Shown: positions 50,725-59,660 of the stretch, piece by piece
How the letters are laid out: every line of letters begins with the position of its first letter
Numbering within the stretch: position 1 is the stretch's first letter
Assembly (NCBI GenBank): GCA_016841945.1
Contig: JAENYC010000014.1
Location: forward strand, 22,903 to 86,902
Reading direction: 5' to 3'
DNA: 64,000 nucleotides
DNA from: Haloplasma contractile
Lineage (GTDB): Bacteria; Bacillota_I; Bacilli_A; Haloplasmatales; Haloplasmataceae
The notes under the pieces: generated by a model
What the model was told of the DNA's origin: nothing
What the model saw: the letters and a program-made list of their open reading frames with translations, nothing else
The model's database searches: none
Translations under genes and position numbers: made by a program

Positions 50725-51555
50725 ATGAAAAAAGTTCTTCTATTTATATGCCTTATCGGATTTATCATCCTTCCATCTTATAATACAAAAGCAGATGTTG
50801 GACCAAAACCTTCTATCTCTGTTGAAATAAATGGCATGGAAGGAATAGAATATACTATTACATTATTAGGAAAATCTGTATCACCACCATATAGATGTGA
50901 TTTTTCTGATGAAGATTGCATTAAATACAATCCAATCATTGATTTTACCGATGATAAGGGATATCAATTCGCAGGAAGATATTGGGAAGAAGAAGGTAAT
51001 ACAACGATTTCTTGGAATTATTATCCCCCAAATCCTTTTAAAATCTTAATCATAACAGAAAATAATACCTATTATATCAGTGAAGAAATAGAACGATATG
51101 CATTTAATGCATACTATAAAATTGATATGAAAGAGGTTTTAGATGAAGGCAATTCAAATATGATTCAAATCACTGATATAGAAAGAGATTTTAATTTTGG
51201 AAAAGAAATCCCATCATTTTTATTAAGGGTCTTATTAACTATTGTGATAGAACTATTAATCGCTTTGTTATTCTTGTATAAAAAGAAAAAAGAATTACTT
51301 TTTATATTGATTGTAAATGTATTTACACAAATATTTTTAAATCTAATGCTTAATCTATCGGATTTTAAATCCGGATTATATGTAGCCATCTATACTTATA
51401 TTCTACTAGAACTTGCAGTTTTCGCAATTGAAACCATTTGTTATGGCATTAAATTTAAAGATAAAAGTATCATCAGAACGTTTTTATATGCATTTATCGC
51501 AAATGTTTCATCTTTTGCATTCGGATTCTTGATATATGTGATATTTAGTATATAG
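50725..51555 (+). CDS. Secreted-domain plus four-TM membrane protein
   Basis: 276 residues. A signal peptide (MKKVLLFICLIGFIILPS, cleavage near TKADVG) is followed by an extracellular domain of about 130 residues beginning DVGPKPSISVEI with two Cys (RCDFSDEDC) that could pair. Four C-terminal membrane segments (about 165-185, 192-212, 218-240, 255-275) complete it. I do not recognise the family. It starts 24 bp after mnhD with SD AAAGGAGG, so it may be an eighth gene of the Mrp transcript. A hairpin terminator follows. Confidence 0.6.
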   Translation: MKKVLLFICLIGFIILPSYNTKADVGPKPSISVEINGMEGIEYTITLLGKSVSPPYRCDFSDEDCIKYNPIIDFTDDKGYQFAGRYWEEEGNTTISWNYYPPNPFKILIITENNTYYISEEIERYAFNAYYKIDMKEVLDEGNSNMIQITDIERDFNFGKEIPSFLLRVLLTIVIELLIALLFLYKKKKELLFILIVNVFTQIFLNLMLNLSDFKSGLYVAIYTYILLELAVFAIETICYGIKFKDKSIIRTFLYAFIANVSSFAFGFLIYVIFSI

Positions 51556-51558
51556 TAT

Positions 51559-51592
51559 AAAAAATTCGCAACATGTCGGTTGCGATTTTTTT
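51559..51592. terminator. Bidirectional terminator after the Mrp unit
   Basis: Stem TCGCAAC/GTTGCGA (51566-51572, 51579-51585) flanked by A and T runs, between convergent genes. Confidence 0.7.
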
Positions 51593-51597
51593 ATACT

Positions 51598-52176
51598 TTA
51601 TATTTGTAACATCATGAGTATTTTATCATGATATGTCCCATTAATATTAAAATAGTCCTTATGAATACCTATTTTTTGAAACCCAAATTTTTCATACAAC
51701 TTTAATGCCTTTTGATTATTTGCTTTAACTCCTAAACTAATATTTTTCTTTCCACTTTCTCTAGCAAATCTAATTAATTCACTCATTATAGCACTCCCAA
51801 TACCTACACTCCAATATTTCTTTCTAACAGAAATCGCTATTTCACTATTATGCACGATTCTTTTTCTATTAGAACCATATACCTGAGCAATACCTACAAT
51901 CTCATTATTTATCAGGCCTAATATCATTAAAGCATTAGTATCCTTATTCACCTTATTAATGTATTCCATCTCTTGTTCTTCAGTTAAATGAAACTCATCT
52001 TTGCCAAATAATAAATTATCACTTTCTCCACCAACTTTATTTAGATATTCAATAATACTTTTTGCATCTTCTATTATAGGTTTTCTTAAAATTAATACTT
52101 CATCATTTTTTGATGAAACTTTATTTAATATCATAATATCATCCTTTGTATATTTATAGTAACTTTCATTATACAA
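51598..52176 (-). CDS. GNAT-family N-acetyltransferase
   Basis: 192 residues. It has the acetyl-CoA motif A region of the RimJ/L-like GNATs: SVRKKYWSVGIGSAIMSELIRFARE (Q/RxxGxG/A pyrophosphate loop as WSVGIG), followed by ISLGVKANNQKALKLYEKFGFQKIG. The N-terminal 25 residues are unusual and could be an overlong start; ATG-type starts nearer VLILRKPIIEDAKSIIEYL are absent. Acceptor unknown. Single gene facing the Mrp unit. Confidence 0.85.
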   Translation of the reverse strand: MYNESYYKYTKDDIMILNKVSSKNDEVLILRKPIIEDAKSIIEYLNKVGGESDNLLFGKDEFHLTEEQEMEYINKVNKDTNALMILGLINNEIVGIAQVYGSNRKRIVHNSEIAISVRKKYWSVGIGSAIMSELIRFARESGKKNISLGVKANNQKALKLYEKFGFQKIGIHKDYFNINGTYHDKILMMLQI

Positions 52177-52387
52177 AATCTTCCCATTAATATCAATTGT
52201 TTTATGAAGATAGAAAATTTATCATAATATGTCAAAAATCGCAACTCAAATCATAAATTATCTAAACTATTATTATATAATATAATTAATTGTCTTTAAA
52301 AATATGATTCTATATGAGTCATATTAACATGATAACTAATGAACAATTTTGTTTAGCATATATATAGAGTTAGGTAGGTGTTTATGT

Positions 52388-53326
52388 ATGATAAAATATA
52401 TTATAATCAGAATTATCATGTTTTTTATTACACTATTTTTATTTATAACAGCATTATACTTTATCACTAGTCTTGCCATGATTGAACTATGGTCCTATCC
52501 ACATCCATTAATTAATGATGTACCTACGGTTTATAGAGAGTATATTCAGTATATTAAGGGTATATTTACAGAATGGCATTGGGGATATTCAATGAAGGGA
52601 GAAATCCATGTAATGGATATATTAAAAGAAAAAATGTCCTTCACTATGACTGTTATTATCCTTACTCTAATAATATATATACCAACAGGGATTTTATTGG
52701 GGATCATTTCAGCGGTTAAAAAAAATACTAAAATAGATAAAATAATTGGATTATTCACTTTAATATTCGGTTCTATTCCAAGTTTTGTATTAATTTTTAT
52801 ATTGATTTATTATTTTGGCTATATATTAGAATGGCTACCAAAACAATATCCTCCAGATCTACATGGTCCTAAAGCTAGATTGTTAGGGTTCATTATTCCT
52901 ATATTAGCTTTATCAGCAGGACCTTTATCCGATATAACAAGAGTAGTTCGTGGTGAATTAATCGATGATTTTGAATCTAATTATTTCTTAGTTTTAAAAA
53001 CAAAAGGTTTAAGTAGACGACAGTCGATTTTTCGCCATTCATTGAAAAATTGTATAGTCTCTATTTTACCAGTCATCCTATCTTCATTCATCTTTGTTCT
53101 TTGTAGTTCTTTTTTCATTGAAATTATATACGGTATTCCGGGAATAGCAAAACAATTATTCTATTCTATTTTTCCATTTGGTATCGGAACTGAAATTATA
53201 ATTGACATAAATCGTTTAGTATTAATAGCGACATTCTATACTGCGATAAGTTTATTAGTTGGATTAATTATTGATTTCTTATATGGTGTTTTTGACCCGA
53301 GAATAAAGTTCGTTTCAAAAAAATAA
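52388..53326 (+). CDS. Orphan ABC transporter permease (DppB/OppB-like)
   Basis: A 312-residue permease of the oligopeptide/nickel BPD_transp_1 type. It shows LKEKMSFTMTVIILTLIIYIPTGILLGIISAVK, IPSFVLIFILIYYFG and the EAA loop DFESNYFLVLKTKGLSRRQSIFRHSLKN, ending LIIDFLYGVFDPRIKFVSKK. Start ATG at 52388 after GGTAGGTG. The usual companions (DppC permease, two ATPases, binding protein) are missing in both directions, so it is an orphan. A collapsed copy of the same gene lies directly downstream. It may be on the way to loss, or it may use partners encoded elsewhere. Confidence 0.8.
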   Translation: MIKYIIIRIIMFFITLFLFITALYFITSLAMIELWSYPHPLINDVPTVYREYIQYIKGIFTEWHWGYSMKGEIHVMDILKEKMSFTMTVIILTLIIYIPTGILLGIISAVKKNTKIDKIIGLFTLIFGSIPSFVLIFILIYYFGYILEWLPKQYPPDLHGPKARLLGFIIPILALSAGPLSDITRVVRGELIDDFESNYFLVLKTKGLSRRQSIFRHSLKNCIVSILPVILSSFIFVLCSSFFIEIIYGIPGIAKQLFYSIFPFGIGTEIIIDINRLVLIATFYTAISLLVGLIIDFLYGVFDPRIKFVSKK

Positions 53327-53371
53327 ATTATTATGAATTAAAAAAAGATTGAAAAAGTAAGTTTTTAGGGC

Positions 53372-53542
53372 ATGATACGATATATTATCGTTAGGTTTAT
53401 TTTAATAGACATTAACAAACTTATTTTGATTACCGCATTTTATACTTCGCTAAGATTAATTTTTGGATTATGTATTGATATTTTATATGGTGTTTTTGAC
53501 CCCAGAATTAAAATGTTTTCAAAAAAATTAACTTCTTTATAA
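53372..53542 (+). pseudogene. Internally deleted second copy of the ABC permease
   Basis: A 56-codon ORF that begins MIRYIIVRFILI, like the upstream permease start MIKYIIIRIIMF. It then jumps directly to DINKLILITAFYTSLRLIFG...LYGVFDPRIKMFSKK, which matches the permease end DINRLVLIATFYTAISLLVG...LYGVFDPRIKFVSKK. About 250 residues in between are missing. The frame is kept and an SD-like AGGG precedes it. I read it as a tandem duplicate reduced by one large in-frame deletion. A functional two-segment peptide is less likely. Confidence 0.7.
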
Positions 53543-53558
53543 GAAGTTAATTTTTTTT
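53528..53558. terminator. Terminator after the permease relic
   Basis: Stem TTAACTTCTT/AAGAAGTTAA with a 3-base loop and eight Ts, overlapping the end of the relic ORF and facing the convergent kinase gene. Confidence 0.75.
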
Positions 53559-54342
53559 ATTTTAAACCTTTCTTAATTATACCTATTAACCAATCTTTTT
53601 CGCCAGGAATTTTCTCCAATAATCTATTACAAGCAACAGATGGAAGCCAAATTTTTATATCCTCTGTCTTTACTTTAGCTATTTTTTTATATTCCTTAAG
53701 ATAACTTTTACTTAATATGTTTTTTAGTATTTTAGAAAACAAGCATATTATCTTTGATGTTGTCTCAGGCTTAAATGGTGTATTGATTAAGAGATAGGTT
53801 CTTGCGACATCACTAAGAGGATGCCCTATATAGACATTGGTCCAATCAATCACTTTTGAGCCTAAAATATTATCAGGATGAAAATCACCATGACAAACGT
53901 TATTTCCTGTAGGTAAAGAATTTATATATTGTATGAACATTTCTTCTTCAACACTCAGTTCCTTCAAAACAATTTTTGCTGCCTCTATAAATACATCTTT
54001 TCCTATAGGAAAATTTGAAGATGTCGCTTGATGTATTTTATAATGCATCCTTGCCAACTTTTTTCCATATGAAATGATTTTCCATGGTCTTTTCTCCATT
54101 TGTTTTAACATGGATTGTTTATTCATTCGTTCAAATAAAATACCATATCTTCCTTTTATTTCTACTATCTCATATGTTTTTGGTGATGGGATTCCTGTAT
54201 TATATATTGCTTTCCCTTTTTCAAATTCCTCTATTATAAATTGTTTGGGAATGCTTTTATAAAATAGTTTTATTATTTTTTGATGAGAAACAGCATATAC
54301 TTCTGCCGTCATTCCTTTTCCAATCAACTTTCCAATTTTCAT
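53557..54342 (-). CDS. Aminoglycoside/choline-kinase-fold phosphotransferase
   Basis: A 261-residue protein-kinase-like phosphotransferase of the APH/choline kinase clan. The N-terminal KIGKLIGKGMTAEVYAV is a Gly-rich nucleotide loop, KIIKLFY carries the Lys, the catalytic loop is NVCHGDFHPDNIL and the metal Asp lies in KVIDWTN. The hinge region GILFERMNKQSML is typical. The C-terminus is short. Substrate unknown (antibiotic, choline or other small hydroxyl compound); resistance is not implied. Single gene with its own terminator region. Confidence 0.8.
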   Translation of the reverse strand: MKIGKLIGKGMTAEVYAVSHQKIIKLFYKSIPKQFIIEEFEKGKAIYNTGIPSPKTYEIVEIKGRYGILFERMNKQSMLKQMEKRPWKIISYGKKLARMHYKIHQATSSNFPIGKDVFIEAAKIVLKELSVEEEMFIQYINSLPTGNNVCHGDFHPDNILGSKVIDWTNVYIGHPLSDVARTYLLINTPFKPETTSKIICLFSKILKNILSKSYLKEYKKIAKVKTEDIKIWLPSVACNRLLEKIPGEKDWLIGIIKKGLK

Positions 54343-54406
54343 AATTCTACTCCTCGTCTTGAATGATTTATATTATACTGTATTTAATAAGGTGAGTCAA
54401 TTTATA

Positions 54407-54433
54407 TAAAAAAATCCTGAATATCAGGATTTT
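54407..54433 (-). terminator. Terminator of the Mrp/NBP35 ATPase gene
   Basis: Stem AAAATCCTGA/TCAGGATTTT, loop ATA, followed by a T run on the minus strand; 3 bp beyond the stop. Confidence 0.75.
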
Positions 54434-54435
54434 TA

Positions 54436-55260
54436 TCATTTTAAATTATTAAGTATATTTCCAACAATTGGATTTAATATTTGATCAATTATTTCTTTAT
54501 TCTTTATGTATCCATCTTCTTCTAAATGACTAATAGCTTGTACCATAGGAATTTCTCCTAATAACGTCAATTTCATATCCTCTAAAAACTGTTTAGTATT
54601 ATTCCCATTAAATAGATTTACTTTCTTTCCACATTCAGGACAACTTAAATAACTCATATTTTCAACAACCCCTAAAACATTGATGTTCATTTTTCTTGCC
54701 ATATTGATTGACTTACCAACTATCATTGATACCATATCCTGAGGAACAGATACCATCACTAAACCATTCATTGGTACAGATTGCATGACAGTTATCGCTA
54801 CATCTGTTGTTCCAGGTGGCATATCGATGATTAAATAGTCGAGTTCTTCCCATAGCACATTTGTCCAAAATTGTTTTACAGTTCCTGATAATATTGGACC
54901 TCTCCAAATAACAGGTTGCATTTCATCTTCAATTAATAAGTTTAAAGAAACGACTTTAATACCATCTTTTGTCTCAGCTGGAAAAATAATATCTTTTGTA
55001 CCTTTAATTTTTTCTTTAACACCTAATAATCTAGGAATACTAGGTCCTGATATATCTGCATCTAATATTCCAACGTTAAATCCTTTGCTTTTTAAATTTT
55101 TGGCAATTAATACAGAAACTGAGGATTTACCAACTCCTCCTTTTCCACTCATCACACCGATAACATGTTTAATGTTGTTCATAGGATTATTTTCAATCAT
55201 ACACTGGTCTTTTTCTTTAGAACATTGATTGTTTGTAGGACATGATTCACAATTGTCCAC
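54436..55260 (-). CDS. Mrp/NBP35-family Fe-S cluster carrier ATPase
   Basis: A 274-residue P-loop ATPase (ApbC/NBP35 type) that carries and delivers iron-sulfur clusters. The deviant Walker A is VMSGKGGVGKSSVS (about residue 36-48), Walker B LIIDMPPGTTDVA, and the cluster-bridging CxxC is LSCPECGKK near 210. The N-terminus has a further Cys group, CESCPTNNQCSKEKDQC, as in NBP35-like proteins, absent from short Mrp versions. Not related to the Mrp antiporter despite the name. Single gene, good RBS (GGAGGGATAAT), own terminator. Confidence 0.92.
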   Translation of the reverse strand: MDNCESCPTNNQCSKEKDQCMIENNPMNNIKHVIGVMSGKGGVGKSSVSVLIAKNLKSKGFNVGILDADISGPSIPRLLGVKEKIKGTKDIIFPAETKDGIKVVSLNLLIEDEMQPVIWRGPILSGTVKQFWTNVLWEELDYLIIDMPPGTTDVAITVMQSVPMNGLVMVSVPQDMVSMIVGKSINMARKMNINVLGVVENMSYLSCPECGKKVNLFNGNNTKQFLEDMKLTLLGEIPMVQAISHLEEDGYIKNKEIIDQILNPIVGNILNNLK

Positions 55261-55334
55261 ATTATCCCTCCTTTTATTGGCATATGCTAAATAATATTTT
55301 ATTACTTTTGTTAAATAATGTCAAATAAAATAAT

Positions 55335-55361
55335 AAAAAAATAGACTACAACAGTAGTCTA
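55335..55361 (-). terminator. Terminator of the small membrane-protein gene
   Basis: Stem TAGACTAC/GTAGTCTA, loop of four, with a T7 run on the minus strand. Confidence 0.75.
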
Positions 55362-55383
55362 TAATGGTTATAAAAAATATAGA

Positions 55384-55716
55384 TTATGATTCTATTCTCT
55401 TCTGATAACAACCTAGTATAATAATGATAATACCTAATACTAATATATACCAAAAGTCTAATGTAAAGCGATTTTCAATTATCATACTAATGATATTAAA
55501 ACAAATGATACTACAGACAATGATAAAACCACCTAATATATCTCTATTTATTGTGATGATACTTCCAATAATAAAAGTGAATATACAAATAACTTGTAAT
55601 AGTTCACTACTAGATATTTCATTTAGATTTATTCCTTCACCAATAAAAAAAACGATAAAAAGAAGTGCGATTAATAAAGCGATTATTTTAAACAATAAAG
55701 GTATAAATTTATACAT
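55384..55716 (-). CDS. Small four-TM membrane protein
   Basis: A 110-residue very hydrophobic protein with four predicted segments (about 5-25, 36-54, 60-80, 86-104) and short loops, no recognisable motif. The RBS GAAAGGAGG precedes the ATG. It lies 24 bp downstream of the phosphotransferase gene on the same strand and probably shares its transcript. Function unknown. Confidence 0.55.
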   Translation of the reverse strand: MYKFIPLLFKIIALLIALLFIVFFIGEGINLNEISSSELLQVICIFTFIIGSIITINRDILGGFIIVCSIICFNIISMIIENRFTLDFWYILVLGIIIIILGCYQKRIES

Positions 55717-55740
55717 AATCGTCCTCCTTTCTTAAAAATA

Positions 55741-56736
55741 TTATATTCTTTCATAAAAACTAATCTGATTAAGAAAAGGTGATATGTAATCGTTACATAT
55801 TGCCTCTGTACGTCTTAAATACCACTCTTTAAATTTAGGATTATGTAGATGGGTTTCCATCGCCAGTAATATGGTATAGATAAAAAATCCTTCAATATAT
55901 TTCATATCCGCTTCAGGAAGATTCCTAATCAAACGATAACCAGCTAACAATGCTTTTCTAATTGCTAATGGTGTAAAATCAGCTGACAATCCACCTAAAT
56001 CCATATAATAATAACCATATCCACTTAAACCAAAATCAATTGGCAATATTTGATGATTTTGAACGATTAAATTTGATTTCTGTAAATCAGCATGAATATA
56101 ACCTTTCGTATTAGGTTTTCTATCTAGTTCAAGCATTAGTTCAATAATTCTATTCGCACCTTGTTCTATCATATGATATTGTTTATTATTTATTAATTTT
56201 AAGTTCACAGCTTCTTTAATACGCATAACGGTTTTTCTTACCTTTTCTTGATTATAACGATGTCTATTCTCTTTTTGAGAATATTTCCAGTTTACTGAAA
56301 ATTGATGAAGCTTAGCTGTCATCACACCAGTTAAGTATGCTTCTTCTTCCCAATTAATATCTTCATGACTCATCGTCTTACCATCAATCCAACTTAACAT
56401 TGTCACATAAATTATTTTACTAGTCACGGAATCTATGATTTTTGATATTAAATGCCCTTCTTTATTTTTTACGGCTTCTTGTAAGTTAATATTTGTTTGT
56501 TTTTTTATTTCTTTAATAAAATTTAGTTCAAATACTAAATTTTCATAAGAATGTTGTACTGTATTTAATGAAAAACCATCAATTGGCTTATGTATACGAA
56601 GTACATATGCTCTTTTAGTTACATTATCTATTATTTTACAAGTCAAATTTTCATTATGTCTTATAAACTCTATCACTGGCTTTTTCACATTATATTGCTT
56701 AATAGCACACTCTACATATCTCTTCCATTCATTCAT
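55741..56736 (-). CDS. APH/CotS-like phosphotransferase
   Basis: 331 residues, protein-kinase-like fold. The N-terminal lobe has KIIDNVTKRAYVLRIHKP (Lys in the strand), the catalytic loop is GYIHADLQKSNLIVQNHQ and the metal-binding Asp lies in LPIDFGLSGYG. The Gly-Tyr-Gly-Tyr-Tyr segment and DLGGLSADFTP follow as in the phosphotransferase-enzyme family that includes spore CotS/YutH and homoserine-kinase-like proteins. Substrate unknown. A Phe/Tyr-rich C-terminal region (about 260-325) completes the helical lobe. Confidence 0.8.
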   Translation of the reverse strand: MNEWKRYVECAIKQYNVKKPVIEFIRHNENLTCKIIDNVTKRAYVLRIHKPIDGFSLNTVQHSYENLVFELNFIKEIKKQTNINLQEAVKNKEGHLISKIIDSVTSKIIYVTMLSWIDGKTMSHEDINWEEEAYLTGVMTAKLHQFSVNWKYSQKENRHRYNQEKVRKTVMRIKEAVNLKLINNKQYHMIEQGANRIIELMLELDRKPNTKGYIHADLQKSNLIVQNHQILPIDFGLSGYGYYYMDLGGLSADFTPLAIRKALLAGYRLIRNLPEADMKYIEGFFIYTILLAMETHLHNPKFKEWYLRRTEAICNDYISPFLNQISFYERI

Positions 56737-56815
56737 TTTTTTTACCTCACAGATAAAGTATATTTACAGTATTTCATGAGAAAAAAATATTTCGACAGAA
56801 AATTATCAAAACCTA

Positions 56816-56844
56816 TTAAAAAATAGAAGAATATAAGATATAAT
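56816..56844 (+). promoter_or_regulatory. Promoter of the GGDEF gene
   Basis: TTAAAA (56816-56821), 17 bp, TATAAT (56839-56844), about 40 bp before the ATG. Confidence 0.5.
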
Positions 56845-56885
56845 AAATATAATTATTATTTTTTAAATAGTAAATGAGGTGTACT

Positions 56886-57962
56886 ATGTTACAAGAATTA
56901 TTTATAAATTTTACAATATTAATTACTTTTATAACACTCAGTAATCATTTTTTTAAATATCGCAATTTTGATCAAAATTCTTTATTAAGATATAAAATTA
57001 TATATGGTATCTTAAATGGCTTATTAGGATGTATAATTATGCTTTATAGTGTTGAAATATATGCTAGTACCATCATTGATTTTAGAAATGTCGCTATTAT
57101 ATTAGCCGTAATGATGGGAGGTTTTATCTCTTCAATTATTGCAACCTTACTAATTGGTTGTTTCCGTATATTTTATTTTGGCTATTCAATTTCTTCAATT
57201 ACGGCTTTTATTACTATTTTAATTGTTTCAATCGTTTGTTCTATTATCGCAAGAAAAGTGAAATCAATCAAATTAAAATGGACTTATTGCACATTATTTG
57301 GCATCATTGCATGGTCGATAGCGCTAATATACTTAATCGAAGATAATGAATTATTAATGAAAACATTACTCTTATATATTGTTGGTACAATTATTGTCAT
57401 GATTATTATCTATTATTATATCGCCTCTTTAATCACAACAAATCAATTATTTAAAAAGTATAAAGAGCAAGCCATAAGAGACTATTTAACTGGTTTATAT
57501 AATGTACGTCAGTTTGATAAATATTATAATCAATTATCTAAAATTGTTGCAGAGGAAAATAAAAAATTATCAATATTGTTAATTGATATTGACTATTTTA
57601 AAAAGGTGAACGATACATATGGCCATACAGAAGGTGATTTGGTTTTAAAGGAATTAAGTGAGTTATTTATAAAATGTTGTCGCCATGATGATATTGTATC
57701 AAGGAATGGTGGAGAAGAATTTTCTGTATTATTAAATAACTGTGATAAACATAATGCCTATCAAATCGCAGACCGAATATTAACGACTGTTGAAAAACAT
57801 CAATTTGTCTTATCAAATGGAGAACCCATTCATATTACTATTTCGATAGGAATTGCTACCTATCCAACAACGACGACTAATATCAATAAACTAATAGAAG
57901 AAGCCGATAAAGCATTGTATGAAGCAAAACAAAACGGTAGAAATCAAATAGTTCTAACATAA
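56886..57962 (+). CDS. Diguanylate cyclase with 5TM-LytS-type sensor
   Basis: 358 residues. The N-terminal 190 residues form about six membrane segments of the 5TMR-LYT type (ILAVMMGGFISSIIATLLIGCFRIFYFG). The C-terminal GGDEF domain starts at DYLTGLYNVRQFDKYY, has LSILLIDIDYFKKVNDTYGH and the active-site loop SRNGGEEFSVLL (GGEEF, catalytically competent), and ends in EADKALYEAKQNGRN. No RxxD inhibitory site is evident before GGEEF. It makes cyclic di-GMP in response to an unknown membrane signal. Start ATG at 56886 after GAGGTG; the ATG at 56874 overlaps the SD. Confidence 0.92.
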   Translation: MLQELFINFTILITFITLSNHFFKYRNFDQNSLLRYKIIYGILNGLLGCIIMLYSVEIYASTIIDFRNVAIILAVMMGGFISSIIATLLIGCFRIFYFGYSISSITAFITILIVSIVCSIIARKVKSIKLKWTYCTLFGIIAWSIALIYLIEDNELLMKTLLLYIVGTIIVMIIIYYYIASLITTNQLFKKYKEQAIRDYLTGLYNVRQFDKYYNQLSKIVAEENKKLSILLIDIDYFKKVNDTYGHTEGDLVLKELSELFIKCCRHDDIVSRNGGEEFSVLLNNCDKHNAYQIADRILTTVEKHQFVLSNGEPIHITISIGIATYPTTTTNINKLIEEADKALYEAKQNGRNQIVLT

Positions 57963-57965
57963 TGA

Positions 57966-57993
57966 AAAAAAGTGTCAGTTTGACACTTTTTTA
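57966..57993. terminator. Bidirectional terminator GGDEF / racemase
   Basis: Stem AAAAAGTGTCA/TGACACTTTTT with a 3-base loop, between convergent genes. Confidence 0.75.
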
Positions 57994-58689
57994 ATTATCA
58001 TCTAATGCATATTCTATCCCTTTTTTAGCATGGATATAAGTGGTATCAAATACAGGTACTTTACAATCTTCTTGTTTTATTAATAATGGTATTTCAGTAC
58101 AACCTAATATAACACCTTCTGCACCTTGATTAACTAGCTTCTGAATAATATGTTTATATTTATCTTTAGATTCAATTTTAATATTACCTTGTACTAACTC
58201 ATTATAAATAATATGATGAATGACTTCACCATCTGATTCATCCGGAGTTATGACCTCTATATTATATTGTTTTTTTAGACGTTCCTTATAGAAATCACCA
58301 TACATTGTAAACTTTGTACCTAAGAGCGCTACTTTATTTAAACCTTTTTCTCTAATAACTTCTCCTGTTGCATCCGCAATATGCAGGACTTTTATATTTA
58401 CTTTCTTCTCTATATCTGGTGCCATGATATGCATTGTGTTAGTTCCAATCATAATAAAATCACAGCCAGCATGTTTTAAGTCTTTTGATATTTCTACCAT
58501 TAAATGGGTTAATTCTTCCCACTTATTTTCATGTTGTAGTTTTTCTATTTCAAAAAAATCAAATGAATGCAAAAGACATTTAGCTGAATGTGTACCTCCT
58601 AATTTTTCTTTCACAAGTTCATTCATTAATTGATAATACACTAAAGACGATTCCCAACTCATACCACCTATCAAACCTATTGTCTTCAT
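57991..58689 (-). CDS. Aspartate/glutamate racemase family (YgeA-like)
   Basis: A 232-residue PLP-independent amino-acid racemase. It shows IGLIGGMSWESSLVYYQLMNE, then MIGTNTMHIMAP in place of the usual Cys-Asn-Thr, and the second half-site VILGCTEIPLLI with Cys. The Thr in the first half-site together with Cys in the second is the arrangement known for E. coli YgeA, an L-specific Asp/Glu racemase. ATG with an AGGAAAAAT RBS, single gene. A possible second D/L-Glu interconverting enzyme besides MurI in this window. Confidence 0.85.
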   Translation of the reverse strand: MKTIGLIGGMSWESSLVYYQLMNELVKEKLGGTHSAKCLLHSFDFFEIEKLQHENKWEELTHLMVEISKDLKHAGCDFIMIGTNTMHIMAPDIEKKVNIKVLHIADATGEVIREKGLNKVALLGTKFTMYGDFYKERLKKQYNIEVITPDESDGEVIHHIIYNELVQGNIKIESKDKYKHIIQKLVNQGAEGVILGCTEIPLLIKQEDCKVPVFDTTYIHAKKGIEYALDDN

Positions 58690-58813
58690 TATTTTTCCTC
58701 CAGTATCTTATTATTATCATTATAATCCGATTTATATTTTTTATCAATAAAGCATACAATACCTATTACTATACATAATATAAAAGAAAAGCACTAAAAC
58801 GGAGGAAACAGAA

Positions 58814-59647
58814 ATGAAAAACAAAATTGTAGAATTATTATCAGCTTTAACAACCTCATCTAAAGAGATAAAAGATGATATATTAGTCATGAATTTTACT
58901 GTAGTTACTGCTTGCATCGTAGGTAGTCAAAATCAATTTGTTTTAGTAGATACAGGTATTGAGAATTCAGGTGACTATATTTTAAAAACCATTCATAGAC
59001 GATTCGATAAAAACGCTATTCCTAAAGCTATTGTCTTAACTCACGCACATTTTGATCATGTTGGTTCAGTAAAGAAGTTTATTGATATGTGGAATATCCC
59101 AGTATATGTTCATCCGCAAGAATTACCCTATGTAACTGGTCAAAAGGATTATCCTGTTGGAGATAAAAGTGTAAGTAATGGGATGGTTGCAAAATTATCA
59201 CCTAGTTTTCCACATACTTCAATCAATATCACTAATAATGTTCAGCCACTTCCACAAGATGAAAGTATCCCATTTATGCCTGAATGGAGATGGATACATA
59301 CACCAGGCCATACAGAAGGACATGTGTCTCTTTATCGTGAAAGAGATGGCGTCCTTATTGTAGGAGATGCATTAACCACTACTAAACAAGAATCACTTCT
59401 ATCTATCATCACGAAAAGAGAAAAAATCAGTGGTCCTCCTCAATATTTAACATCCGATTGGAAAGCCGCTGAAGATTCTGTTAAACGCTTAAAAGACTTG
59501 AATCCATCTATTGTAATTCCTAGTCATGGAAAACCAATGGAAGGAGATAAATTAAAAACACATTTAGAAGTATTAAACAATCATTTTACAGAGATTGCTA
59601 AACCAAAACACTCAAATATTGATGATAGAATACAAAAAAGACCTTAA
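58814..59647 (+). CDS. Metallo-beta-lactamase-fold hydrolase
   Basis: A 277-residue MBL-fold enzyme with the zinc motif LTHAHFDHVGS (HxHxDH), the third His in WIHTPGHTEGHVS, the bridging Asp in LIVGDAL and a last His in VIPSHGKPMEG. The SD is ACGGAGGAAA. Substrate unknown; the generic glyoxalase-II/lactonase-like layout fits no specific member. It ends over a terminator stem and converges on the methyltransferase gene (4-bp overlap of ends). Confidence 0.9.
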   Translation: MKNKIVELLSALTTSSKEIKDDILVMNFTVVTACIVGSQNQFVLVDTGIENSGDYILKTIHRRFDKNAIPKAIVLTHAHFDHVGSVKKFIDMWNIPVYVHPQELPYVTGQKDYPVGDKSVSNGMVAKLSPSFPHTSINITNNVQPLPQDESIPFMPEWRWIHTPGHTEGHVSLYRERDGVLIVGDALTTTKQESLLSIITKREKISGPPQYLTSDWKAAEDSVKRLKDLNPSIVIPSHGKPMEGDKLKTHLEVLNNHFTEIAKPKHSNIDDRIQKRP

Positions 59648-59660
59648 GGTCTTTTTTGTA
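59634..59660. terminator. Bidirectional terminator MBL / methyltransferase
   Basis: Near-perfect palindrome AAAAAAGACCTT/AAGGTCTTTTTT overlapping both stop codons. Confidence 0.75.

Noticed and set aside
53557..54342. Aminoglycoside resistance gene
   Set aside because: The fold motifs are generic to APH/choline kinase-like enzymes and nothing in the sequence or context indicates an antibiotic substrate.
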